A stretch of DNA of 64,000 nt, from contig JABVXV010000021.1 in the NCBI GenBank assembly GCA_013365325.1, forward strand, positions 310,001 through 374,000. The letters run 5' to 3'. The notes under the pieces are model-generated. The model worked only from the letters and a program-made list of their open reading frames with translations. It was not told the origin of the DNA and made no database searches. How positions within the stretch are numbered: the first letter of the stretch is position 1; the number at the start of each line of letters is the position of its first letter. Position numbers and translations under genes: made by a program. Of this stretch, positions 26,701 through 38,450 are shown piece by piece. The DNA is from Dipetalonema caudispina. Taxonomy: Eukaryota; Nematoda; Chromadorea; Rhabditida; Onchocercidae.

Positions 26701-29700
26701 CGATTGCGACAATTAAAAACAACACCGTAACCACCACGTCCAAGCCATTTTTCAGGCACAAAATCTTCGATAAATCTGAAATAACAAAATCATAGAAAAA
26801 CAGAAACTACTATGAATAATAAAAAGGACATTTCACTTCAACATTAATTAATCGTCACTCATATTTTCTTTAAATATCTCAATTTTTCTTATACATATAA
26901 TTATTGTGAGGAAGTTCAGTATAAACACAAGAAACTGCCTAACTACAATTTCCATACTTAACAGATGTGGGTTCTATTTTTAATGACTGCTAACAAGAAC
27001 TGTTGACCTATGCATCTTAATGAATATGTCAAACAACACATATATCTGATGATTACTTCGATGAAAACAACTCCTGAGCAGACTGAGAGGCTGCTGCGTT
27101 TGTTTTTCGATTCATTCGTGTACCAACAGATACGTCCACACTCGGATCTTTTGTTTTCTGAAACGACTAGAAATTGTGTGCAGCAGTTAATATTTTAACT
27201 TTGTATCTTAAAGCGGTTTTAATAAATACCTCTGATACTTTTTAACAAGTAAATGTTATTTTATTTACTCATCAGTACATCTGTAATCTTTATTACTCGG
27301 AATATTGGAAAAATGTAACCCTTCAATCTTTCAAATTGTTATGAATATAATAGCAACCACTATATATGAAGATACCTCGTGAGTTACGCAGTGCAAATAA
27401 CTGCACCTAACAATAAATTCAATTTTCACAACTAAACTATATTTTAGCAAGCGCAAATCCAGCTTAGTATTACCACTTTCTATAAAATATCAGTGCTCGA
27501 GAAAATGTTGCTCAGTAACTGACGCAGCAGCCATTAAAAATTTTATTTCGTCCATATCAGAATACAGATACTCATCCAAACAAGTTCCATTTTTTTAAGT
27601 GATTTACCCATACCTTCGTCTACTAAAAGACCTAACGTTTTTATAAAAATAGTTTAATTTCCAGCTTTCAACTAAATGACATCGCAATTAAAATGAGACG
27701 TGCATCAGCTCCTAAAGAATGCCGTTTATAATTTTTCTGAGTAGGAAACGAACCGGAAGTGAAATATTCGAATGAGTGTGAGATCTTTCCCTAAGACCAT
27801 GCAGTAAAACAAATAAATTGAGATGCCAAATCTGTTGCCAATAAAATATAATAATAGCGGCAAATGAAGTCGCAATTAAAGACAAGAAAAGTGCAACGAT
27901 TTTCCTGAAATATCTATCATTAAGAGTTTTAAACAGAATGTCACATAGAGCAGCAACCAGTAATGCAATATTATATTCATTCCGATTTTGTTAATTGTTT
28001 TTAAACTTCGACTTAAATGAAAAGTACAGAAGGTACACATCTAGAGCAATAACATTTTCTTACCACCATCCTGAAACTGGTTCATAGGCGATCTGTTTCA
28101 GTCCTTCCAAAACATTTTTTCGCCTGCAGCGGTAGTTATAAGAACTTTTTTGCTTCTTTTGATCTATTCCTTGAAAAGGGTTCCTTTTCTGGCACGGTTT
28201 GCGAACTGGTTTGAATATGTACCAGCCTTGATCACCTAAGCAATATCTTCATGAAACACTCGTAAAAATATAAGTTACGGATGTACACAAGGGAAACTTC
28301 TAAAAGATGTGGATATGGAGAACAAATATTGCAAAAACTACACAGACCAAGAAAGATGACCCAGAAGCTTCGAAAGAACACAAGAAAATGAAATGAACAC
28401 TAATTTTCACAATAATGACATACGTTTATGAATCTACTTATTTTTTGATCTGACCTTTCACTTCAGTGTTTTCCATAAGCTTTTTGCTGCCAGCAATAGT
28501 AACTGCATCGTACATGTTGCATGTTAATGATTTCGAAGCTGCTGAATCTAATGCACTGTTTATGTGATTAGCTTCAATTACACTTTCAGTTGTTTTATAC
28601 GACCGCCGTATCAAATCGCCTGCAACCAAAACAATGAACCACCAATTTCTACCGTAATAAATAATATAAATTAAGGAAGTGAAGCGAATTACAGTTGTAT
28701 GTCCACGTAGCAAACTTACCAACTTTCAGATCTTCCAAAAATGGTGTTCTTGAGCAATAAAATGAGTCTAATTTTTGAGAATGGTATTCCGTTTGCAAAT
28801 CCGCAGATGAACGATGCAGTTTTTCTCGCATAAACTCCGAAGGTATAATGTATGGTTCTGAGTTGACTGTTCCTGAACCTCATCAATTGATGTAATGCAT
28901 CCAAGTTTCCATCAAAAAAAGTTAAATGGATGTGAAAAGAAACAAAAAACAGTTTCTGCACTAAATGAGTAAACCAAATAAATATATATAATTTTTCTAT
29001 AAATAAAAGTAATTGTCTATGCAATAGTTAAAAATATTTATAATAAAGGATTCGCCCACGTGCAATTTCAACCATTACACAGTCGAGAGTTAAATGAAGC
29101 TTCGCATTTTTAACATTTTTAATCTGGCGGTAATCATAACCGCTGACAAAAACAAATCTCAAAAATCTAATTTCGATCTAAAGACTTACCGAAATAAAAC
29201 GGTGCTTCATATTTAGGTATAAACTGATGACCACTTCCACTAAAATCACTTAATGCACCTATAGTTTCAGAAGAAAATAATGAAATCTGAAAAAAAAAAA
29301 CAAGTTTTAACCAGTGTAAATGGAAGACATCTTGTAAACTATCGTTTCTTAAAAATTTTACTGCTTTGAACTACTCCAAGTCCTCGTTTGAGAAAAGTAT
29401 CACTTAATACTTGAAAAAAATTTCTAGTCACAAATGATAAAGAATATAAGGAGTACCAACCTCGAAGATTCTGCCATGAGACAATTGCCAAGCTCTAGCT
29501 ACTGGGCTTGACAGACGCTTTTCCCACTTCAAATTTCCGCAGTTATCAATTGCTGAAACACTACCACTCGGAGGTTCCAACAGAAAACGGATATGAGCAG
29601 GTACACTAGCCTGTTCAAAATGAAGTGAATGGTCCGATGAAACCAGGCTGATGTCATATTCACCAACGGACAAATTCCACCTAAAATTAGTCTATACTAG

Positions 29701-31217
29701 GTCATAGTTTTTCTTTCAAGTGAGCCATCTAATCGATAGTTATTTATGTATGTACTTCTCTATCCCAGTAACAGGATCAGCAGCTCGGGCAACTTGTGTA
29801 TTTTTCCGCATGATAAGGGTATAAAGCGATGAGTCGTTCGTCGTGGCTTCATACTGCATGCATTTTCCTGCTGTACATCGATATCGCATCTCAAAAATTA
29901 TAAGTATATAATTTATTAATATAGCAGCAAACAACATAAATTTAGGTTCCGTTTAATACGTCATGTACTATGAGATGCAAAACGTTTAAATCATGACTAG
30001 CATGAAATACCTTGCCAGTAAGAGGATCGATTCCAGTAGATGTTACAAATGTCCCTCCAGCAATCTCATCATTCCCGATCATTATCCGTGCATTTGTACT
30101 CAACGGGATTAAACTCAATGAGCTACTTTTCACATTGAACATGTATAACGAACCGTCAAGTGATGGCACCAACATGTATGGAAAATTATCGGCTACTAAC
30201 TGCAACATTTGAAATCAGACAAAGAATGTACATCCATGCAATAATTTCAGCACAAATATAGCTAAGCGAAGTTATCTTTAGGACAAAAAAAAAGGAAGGA
30301 AGTAACATTACAGAACCGACATGTTACGCTTTTTAGTATTTTGTTGAACGTAGTGAGCAAAACTGGAATTAAATGACATTTAACTTGATCAAAATATGAG
30401 AGGGAAGAGTGAAGAAGCTTTCACAATATTATGTATTATACACTTTACAAACATGCAGCCGACATTACGAGTCCTTTTCGGAAGAACAGTTCAAAACCTT
30501 ATCCGATTGCTACTATAGGAGGGATGCATTTACTGATAGAGCAGGAAACCCAACTAAACAGGATGATGTTTAATTGCAAAAGAAACTAATGTTATAATTA
30601 CAATATTACTTTCTGTTGATTAAGTGAACTCGACAACAATGGCACTTTATCGGCATCCACTATCCACACCACTTCACCATTTTTTTCGATATCCATAGCC
30701 GTTACTTTGCCATCTATTGTACTTGCCTGAAAGATATCACATTTTAGTTTGGAGAAATTGGTCCAAGAACTCCAATAATGTCCTTTGCTATGTATCATAA
30801 AAATCTAGAAAACGACAGGATAAATTCTTACCAAAAGATAATGCTTATTGATGAAGCTAGCGCTACCAGTGCCGCAACATTCCACAGATGCCTGTTCCGG
30901 TGACAACTATAATGGAATTTGAATAAACCAAAGTCCGCTTTATTACCAAATCTTGTTTGTACTTGTTATACAGCAAGAATTACATAAAGGGCCATTGTAA
31001 ACCGGAAGTGTACAACCGCATACTATCTACAGAACGATCAATATTCCATTCTGTATTTTATACTATGATGGAAAAATCAACAAAGAAAAAGTTTCAAAAA
31101 GACCTTCACATCGTCTACGTCATCTTCGACAAATGCAACCTCATCATCATGTGCCACAGAGATGCAAAAAAAGATGGCAAAGAGTAAAACTAGTGTTCCA
31201 GCAATCAATGTCCGCAT
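23747..31217 (-). CDS. pek-1: PERK-type eIF2alpha kinase (PEK-1/EIF2AK3 orthologue)
   Basis: ER-membrane stress sensor that phosphorylates eIF2alpha when unfolded protein builds up. Twenty-one exons give about 1026 residues, close to known PERKs. Exon 1 (31217-31104) encodes a signal peptide starting MRTLIAGTLVLLFAIFF. The lumenal domain follows: STIDGKVTAMD (30726-30610), SLDGSLYMFNV, KWNLSVGEYDISL (29680-29461). The end of the lumenal domain and the membrane segment read GWWKIVALFLSLIATSF (27904-27754). The kinase has the glycine loop GRGGYG and AVKR (26775-26653), HPGIIRYFHTWME, a long acidic Ser-rich insert (26061-25108), HRDLKPQN (24960-24811 into 24637), DLG, the VGTRLYMSPEQ activation segment, DVFSLGLIFVEL, and a final exon with DPVLRPSARQL (23893-23747). 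The WW before the membrane segment and the insert position are PERK-specific and argue against IRE1 or GCN2. Oddity: DLG replaces the usual DFG. Confidence 0.95.
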
Positions 31218-31723
31218 TACTGTTCCATCTTACGAGAATATAACTGACGTTTTAAAAAACGTTCATCTCGAAATCGAAAATGACAACGCTTTTGGTTACA
31301 TACCACTGCTGCACAGTTACATAGACATATGCAAAGAGGAACTTCTAAAAATGTTTTCATTGGAGCACCACAACAAGTAAGAAATAATTCCTTAAATTGA
31401 CATCGCATTCATTTTTTCTTTTTTTCTCAAGCTGTAAATAAAATACGGTAATCATACAATACGAATCACGGTTCTTTCTACGAATCGCGAGAAGGACAGT
31501 TATGGTTGACCAGTAAGCGAGATTTAAACTGGCGACGAGGTTGAATGATATCTTTCTAAGAATTGCCGTAAATTTCTTCAGACTCTCAATAACTGCGTTT
31601 AGCAAAACATATATTAGGTACGGTTTGCACAATATTGGTTCAAAACAAAATGTGGATTTATTTCCAAAAAAAAAAAATCACATTAAATGACGGTCACTTA
31701 ATGCCTAACTAGTAAACTGATGG

Positions 31724-31993
31724 CTAACGTGTAGGACATATTGTGGAACATCCCGTCCAGTTCTCTAAGAAATCCTCGACAATCCATCTTCCAATCTCAT
31801 GTAACAGGATAGACAGTACATTTGAAAGAACGGTTTCTCCAACTTGCACATTTGAACCGAAAAGTAATTTACGGTTAGTCTTTGTCACGATAAACAGATG
31901 GAGACAGGAAGATGCATGACATTTGGATGCACGTGAAATAAAGGCAACGAGACGTGATGTTACTTTGTAATTTTGCGAGCTCTTACTTGACAT
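31724..31993 (-). CDS. Hypothetical ORF, 89 aa, unassigned
   Basis: An ATG-started frame of 89 codons upstream of pek-1 on the same strand. It has visibly more GC than its flanks and mixed codon use. The product starts MSSKSSQNYKVTSRLVAF and has a hydrophobic middle with VGETVLSNVLSILLHE. I recognise no family. The start reads ATGTCAAGTAAGAG, so the GTAAGA could also be a splice donor. It may be a small gene, a 5' UTR segment of pek-1, or chance. Confidence 0.22.
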   Translation of the reverse strand: MSSKSSQNYKVTSRLVAFISRASKCHASSCLHLFIVTKTNRKLLFGSNVQVGETVLSNVLSILLHEIGRWIVEDFLENWTGCSTICPTR

Positions 31994-33103
31994 GGTCAGT
32001 AAGGAAAAACCGGGAATGAAATCGAAGATGACAAACTGAAAATGGGTTAAATATCATCTTGTACAGTCCGAGATATCCGAAGTATTTGGTATGGGGAATA
32101 AAGAAAACATCATTAAGTGGTTTCTTTTTACAGTACAAAGAAAAAAAAAAAGAAAAAATCAGAGTTCATTAAGTTTGCTAAGCATTACAATAATGATAGT
32201 TTAGAAAACTTTACAGTGATCAATTAATTAATTGTTGAAAATGATAAGTAGAAGCAAAAGGAGGGATAGAAAAAACATGGGGAGGAATTGTTCAAATTTG
32301 TGTTAATTATGTTAATATTTTTACTAACATTTAAACGCATGCACGTAATTATTACGTGAAGTTACTTTTCGATAAAGAATAACACACAAATCTTATGATA
32401 TTGTTCCTATCATTTCGCATGTCATTTACTTAACGGTTTACTTTCCAAGTGAACAGTTATTTAAATGAGTCAAAACATAGATGAAAAATGCAATCAGTTT
32501 TTCCTAAATTTGAAAACTATCGTAGGTAACTAGAAGTAGGTTGATTTCGATTTTGGAAAAGGGTCCAAATAAGGTTTTTCAGGTTTCAGGTATGTATTAT
32601 TTACGGGGACGGAGTAAATCAGTAAGTAAAAATATCGCAGTACCCATCTTTTCTTATCATTTACTCACTGTATTTGTTTCACCTGTTTGTATTTGTTTCA
32701 TCAGAAAAATTTTATCCACATATAACCTGTTATCTCAATTTAGAGTTTTTTTGGCTGATAAGATTAGATTATTTGTCCCTTTCTTATGTCCTCTCCTTTT
32801 TTTGCCCTCACTAACAATCATTTTACCTAATTATCTTAAATCCCACTTTTCTCTTTCTTTGTTTCATTCAAGATGAACTGTTTTAAACTCATAAGTGAGA
32901 ATTTCAATGAATTGTTGGAGAGAACGTTGTTTTGATATCAATTATGTAATATATATAAGCTGAAAGAGTATTAGTGAAACTTTTAAAACCTATGTTGGAG
33001 AGCATTGTAAACCTATTATGATATTTGTTCGTATCTTATTTGTTGAAGCGAAGAATAATGTTGTATTTACAAAAAAGGGAGAAATCCTATCAACAGGGGA
33101 ATG

Positions 33104-33108
<5 letters not shown>

Positions 33109-33136
<28 letters not shown>
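33109..33136. repeat. (GA)n microsatellite
   Basis: An uninterrupted GA run of about 28 bases in the intergenic region. Confidence 0.95.
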
Positions 33137-33139
<3 letters not shown>

Positions 33140-34085
33140 TGTGATAATTGTAATCCTTAGTTCAAACCTATCTATGCTTGGCAAATTTTATTATTCTCAT
33201 GCGGTATATCAACATGTGATAAGCTGGATCTCAAAGTATATATGCTTCATTAATGTAACGTTTGAATTAACGTAATGTCCATCATAGCAAGTTTATTTTA
33301 CATTGTAAATCGATTATAAAAGGAGGAGGAAATCATTCAATCCTTGTAATATAACTAGTCATGTTATCATTATCGTCCATTTCATAAATTAGATTTTTAG
33401 AATAGATAAGTAGTTTGGAAGTAGAGTTGTTAAATGCTAAATGTAAAGGGAATTTGTGCCTTCAGAGAGCTCTTTTAATCATTCAGCAATTTCCACGTAG
33501 ATTTAGATTTGCTGTTTGCATGAATTGATTGTTAAAATGACATGCATTTGATGGACATACTAATTGCGAAATATAAATAATTCTGAATGAATTCTGCTAT
33601 TTTAGAATTCTAGATTATGACATATCTCGTTTTTCTTTTTTTTTTTTTTTTTTTCTTCATTTTCACTTTGTCATATTTTGAAATTTCTTTCTTAATTTCA
33701 ACATTCAAAGAACACAGCTTGTAAGTTTTGACTGATTACTTGTTACTCTTCAATGGTTTCTTCCAATTCTGCATTTTGTCAATAACTGTCCATTCCAACA
33801 TTCTTATTTTTTCATCGTTGTTATTTTAAAGTTAAACAATTGTAAATGTTTCTAAATGTTCACTAAAGACAAATTACTGTACTAAATTTACATCCAATTA
33901 ATGTAAGTGATGTGCAAACAATCGCTTGTTGCATAGTTTTAAGTTAAATCTCATTAATCGAATCAGGTAATCCATTTGCTAGAAAGATTGATAGCACCGA
34001 TATAACTTTGTTCATGTCCTGATCATGTAGCCATCTGTCTCATTATGTCGTGTTATGTTCTTAGAAGTCTAGGAGTGTATGAATG

Positions 34086-34130
34086 GGTGTGTGTGTGTGT
34101 CTGTATGTGTGTGTCTGTCTGTGTGTGTGA
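34086..34130. repeat. Imperfect (GT)n microsatellite
   Basis: GT-rich run broken by CTGTAT and CTGTCT units, in the intergenic region. Confidence 0.85.
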
Positions 34131-37100
34131 TTGGTCCTGGATGTTGGGTGTGCTAAGAGCAACGTTGTTCTTCACTCTTTAGTCGTTATCATTGCTACAT
34201 CATTGTGGTCATTTATCAAGCAGTGCATGCCAGCCTTCTGATATATTTCCATCCTGGTGACTAAAACGCAAGACATTCTGACTTTTCATCTTTCTGTCCC
34301 TAATCGATATACGTAAGGGTGGCAATTTCTCTCCTTTTTCATTCAAATTAATTTTGAGCGGTGCTTCAAGAGAAGAGAAGGACTTAAGACATTGTTTGAG
34401 TTCATCTTTATCCTTGTGATTGCTTTCTTAATCCCATCTTGAAGTTGTTTTCTCTAACAGGTAAATACTTGAGTAAATCACATGCTACAAACTACGGCCT
34501 CATTCCAAATTTTTGATTCTTCTGTTTTCCGCTCTAATGTATTATCTCTTAGTACACTTCTCATCAGTAATTCCTTACAAAGTTCATTTATAAATGTCGC
34601 CGTTCGAATAATTGTACTTAGTTCCTCTGATCACTGTTGTTTGATGAAATGTTGATTTTGTATGAGCTAGAACCAGTTTGCTATGTATGTTCATTTCGAT
34701 ATGAGTCGTTAAGCTTTAAGAAATAGATAATATATATTAGTATTAAACGAATATGCTTTGCTACGATGTGAAGATCGGAACTTCATGTTCTCACTGCTAT
34801 ATTTGGACTACATCCTTCTTATTTTTAGTACCAAAAAAAAAAGATTGAGCATATCCTGTCGTAGACATACCATCTTTTTAGGTTGTGCATATCCTCTATA
34901 GTCATGTCAGAAATAATTCTAATTTGCATAACACGGATATGACTAAATGTGAGAAAAAAGATACCAGTGGATGTGAAACAGGATTAGATATGAATTAAGT
35001 CGTGGATCCAAGCACGTCGACATACATCTGATGTTTTTTATGATGCAAGATTGATGAATTGTTGTATAGAATGATATCATTATGTTGCAAAAATTTTGTT
35101 TTCAGCTCAGATATCATTAATCAACGATTTACGAAAATCATTTGGAGGAAATCGAAATGACTGAAGCTATCACATTTCCTTTCTGATCCATTTGTAGATT
35201 GTCATTTTTTCTGTCTCTTGCCTTTTCGTGGTTATTATTTTCAAGATAATAGTTTTTATAGCTTATGATTTAGATTACTAGTTTTCTTTTTTTTTTCATT
35301 TTTTATGAAACTTAGAGCTACAACACTTCCTTCCTTTCAAGGCATTTGGTGATTCTAACGGTCTATGTTGTTCATTTCCTTCCTTTAGTATGAATTTCAA
35401 TTGTAAAAGTCCGGAAACATGCAATACAAAATGTTAAGTGTTAAAAAAGGCTTATAATCTTGCAATTGAATCGTTAATGAAATTGAGATGTGAAGTTGAT
35501 CGAATAATGTCTCTTTTTTTACAATACTCGTTTTCACAAAATTAAGCCTTTACATGTGACCGTGACGGAATTATTTAGGAAATTATGTAGAATTTGGTTA
35601 TCGAGTACATTTTCCCGCCAGATATTATATTTTTTAAAAAAGACTTCTTTCTGTATGATCAATATTTGATATTTACATATTGCTGTCCATTATTACCTCA
35701 GCTGCCAGTTGTCAAATCCTATTTGGCTGAAAAATTGATTATATAAATAATCCAAGAGCAATAGAGTAGTGTATGTGATGGTGCAGACAAACAGAGATGT
35801 ATGTTATCATCATGAGTATGTGTAACAGTTTGGTATGCAGAGTGGTTTACATCAGTAACTTTTGCAACTTTATGCTAAAATTTCCCTCCCAAACTCTGCC
35901 ATCACTTCAACTCCCCCTTACTCATTGCGAATTTTCTAGTAATTCTGATTTCCTATCACTTCTTCACATTTTTATTATCAAAGGGTTTATCACTTTCAGG
36001 AGTGAGAATTTCACATTTCCATATCATCTATTATGTTTCCATTGCTTAACTTTCATTTCTTTTACATTCCGAATACTACTCAAGAATAAGGTCAGAATTA
36101 TTAATATTTAAAATGACCTTCACTGTTTTTGTTAGTAATGAATATGAATATCCAAAAATTTTAACCCAGAAGTTGAAAGTACTAAAATTGAAAACTTTTT
36201 GAAATCCTGTCCTATTATCCTGCTTGTGCACATATTTACATTGACTTCGAATTAGGAAGATTCAGTATAGTATGTTCATCCTTTTCGGTTCTTGCTTCCT
36301 TCCTTTCTACCATACTACAGGTATGATTTATTTTTCTTATCTTTTATAGTACTCTGTCCTCGAAATCATCGGTTTGTTAGATAAAACAACTGTGAAACAC
36401 ACTGTTCTACAATCTACTCTCATTTTTACAACATTTTTATTCCTTAGAAACTTTTAGAAGTATTCTATGTTTATAGTGCATAGTTTAAAGGAGGGGAATA
36501 GTGAAAGATAAAAGATGCTAAGTGTAATTTGGGGAATATTCTAAGCTGTTTCAATAATATTGTCTAGTGAGTAGGATCAGTGATCTTGAATTCTCATTAA
36601 TTAGCAGGGAAAGATCTTTGTTCTTTGATGAATTGCATTCAAAGAATTCTTGACTTATACTAATGCTCTTATATTCAGCAAACAATGGTTACATTAGAAC
36701 AAAGATCTAAAATGTTTGTCAGTTTGCATTTTCTAACTACTTCGATGAAATTATCAATTTATATTTCCTGACTATTTCGATCTTCTTATGTCAGAACGAC
36801 TAATAGACATGCTTGAAAAATGATGATTGCTTTATTCAAAGACATAAATATTCATATGAACCAGTTGTGAATGTTAAGATCTGCTTATGAGATTTCGTCC
36901 TTGTAGTGATCTTTTTACTCCATATTGGAAAGTAACGTTCTCCTTTTCTTCGTGTTTTTCCTAACTTCAATTATTTTCATCCGGTTTTCCAACTGTTAAT
37001 AATATTTCGTATTCAGTGAAACTTAGAAGGCGTGTAATATTAAACAGGCCTTGAATTCTTAGTTGTTTTGAACATACTCTTCTCTTTGTTCTGTTATCTA

Positions 37101-38013
37101 TTAATAATTCTAAAAATTAGCTGCTGTAAACTTGAGTCCATTGTAAATTAACACTTATCACTGGGTATTCTCCACTAACATTGAAATTAACCCTGTTAAA
37201 GCGGAGGTGGAGTTTATCGTTTTACGAGCGATCTGTTATAACTTTTTCTTCTGATAGTAAAGTTTGTAGTCCCCCTAAATACTAAGCAAATTGCTTGAGG
37301 AAATTAAAAGTATGTTATACATCTGGCCCACTAATGTGTGTCTGATTCGCGATGAACTTTGATTTCTAAACATTTTGTGGTCGTTCCAATAAACCAAAAA
37401 AATAGTTAACCTTGAAATCATTTGAAAATTTCTGTTAGAAAAAAATGGAAGTAACATACGGTTCAATTATTGACATCATTCTCCAAAGAATGTTAAAGAG
37501 CTCCTACTGATGAGGGAATTCCACAATTCATTTGATGTTCTCAATTTCTGAATTATTTGGTGCGGAGTGTGCATTGCTTTTATTATATTTTGTAAGATCC
37601 CAATTTGAGAATGCATGAAACTAATTTAGCGCTCTATTAACATGTTAATTGTTCTGGTGCCACGAAAAATGGTGTTGGCGATGATGATACTTGAGTAATA
37701 CAGGATTCGACGGAAACCATTATCACCAAAAGCTTAAGGTGACTTTCATTTGTTATTTTAATAATTCATTTTCTTGAACTCATTTATCCAGTTATTATAG
37801 GTTTTGAATATGGTCATGTAACCACTTGTGCGTTGTTTATCCCTACCACTCTGTGATATCTGTGGTTTCTAGTGCACTCGTTATTCCCGCCTGCGTCGCT
37901 TTTTTCGTATATGAAAAGTTCTTTGATTAGGCATGTTCCATAATTGAATATTGAAAATCTGCTGATGCTTTTAAGTTTAACTGGAAAGGAACGGGATTTG
38001 CCGAGGATATTTT

Positions 38014-38046
38014 ATCAAGCCGTAGAATAATCTGCACTCCATACTG
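38014..38046 (+). repeat. 33-bp direct repeat, copy 1
   Basis: The sequence starting ATCAAGCCGTAGAATAATCT and ending CCATACTG occurs here and again at 38284-38316 with no mismatch. The copies are 270 bases apart and the second ends about 135 bases before the SLC16 start codon. Flanking bases differ. Confidence 0.9.
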
Positions 38047-38283
38047 TGTTCTGTGGAAGAAAATTTGATTTCAAAGTTCAAACTGTCATTGCACCACTCT
38101 TTATTTGAAACTTTTATCGTTACTTAGGAGATACTAATTAGAAGTTAAAAAACTATGTTAATCTGATCCCTTTGAAGAGGATAACGAATTGAAGTAATAG
38201 AGATTTGCTTTCCTTTCGCTTTCTTGAAATTGGCATCCAGATTTTTTAGTTTTGTCAGTGCCATTTCTCGAAGTTTTGGGTAG

Positions 38284-38316
38284 ATCAAGCCGTAGAATAA
38301 TCTGCACTCCATACTG
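38284..38316 (+). repeat. 33-bp direct repeat, copy 2
   Basis: Exact second copy of the repeat at 38014-38046. The 237 bases between the copies carry no gene or terminal inverted repeat that I can see. Confidence 0.9.
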
Positions 38317-38432
38317 AATTGCGGTCTCTCAAATTTCTTCTTAGTGTAGGCTCATTAAAAGATATAGGGTCAGTGCTTTTTTTGCGCTTTTTGATGTCAT
38401 CTTAAACATAGCGGACCTGACATCTGTCTTTG

Positions 38433-38439
38433 GTTTCAG
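38433..38439 (+). promoter_or_regulatory. Possible (trans-)splice acceptor before SLC16 start
   Basis: GTTTCAG lies 11 bases before the ATG at 38451. In nematodes such a site directly upstream of a start codon often accepts a spliced leader, but it could equally be the acceptor of a 5' UTR intron. Confidence 0.4.
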
Positions 38440-38450
38440 AAAAATAACAA

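Larger units (their letters stand above)
31218..38450. other. Long intergenic region between divergent pek-1 and SLC16 genes
   Basis: About 7.2 kb, AT-rich, between the starts of two divergently transcribed genes, so it should hold both promoters. Apart from one minus-strand ORF (31993-31724) I see only short chance frames, poly(A/T) runs, a GA and a GT repeat, and a 33-bp direct repeat near its right end. No tRNA, transposase or other gene was found. Confidence 0.5.

Noticed and set aside
27010..27198. Plus-strand 62-codon frame starting MHLNEYVKQ
   Set aside because: It is the antisense of the juxtamembrane exon of the PERK gene (27157-27057).
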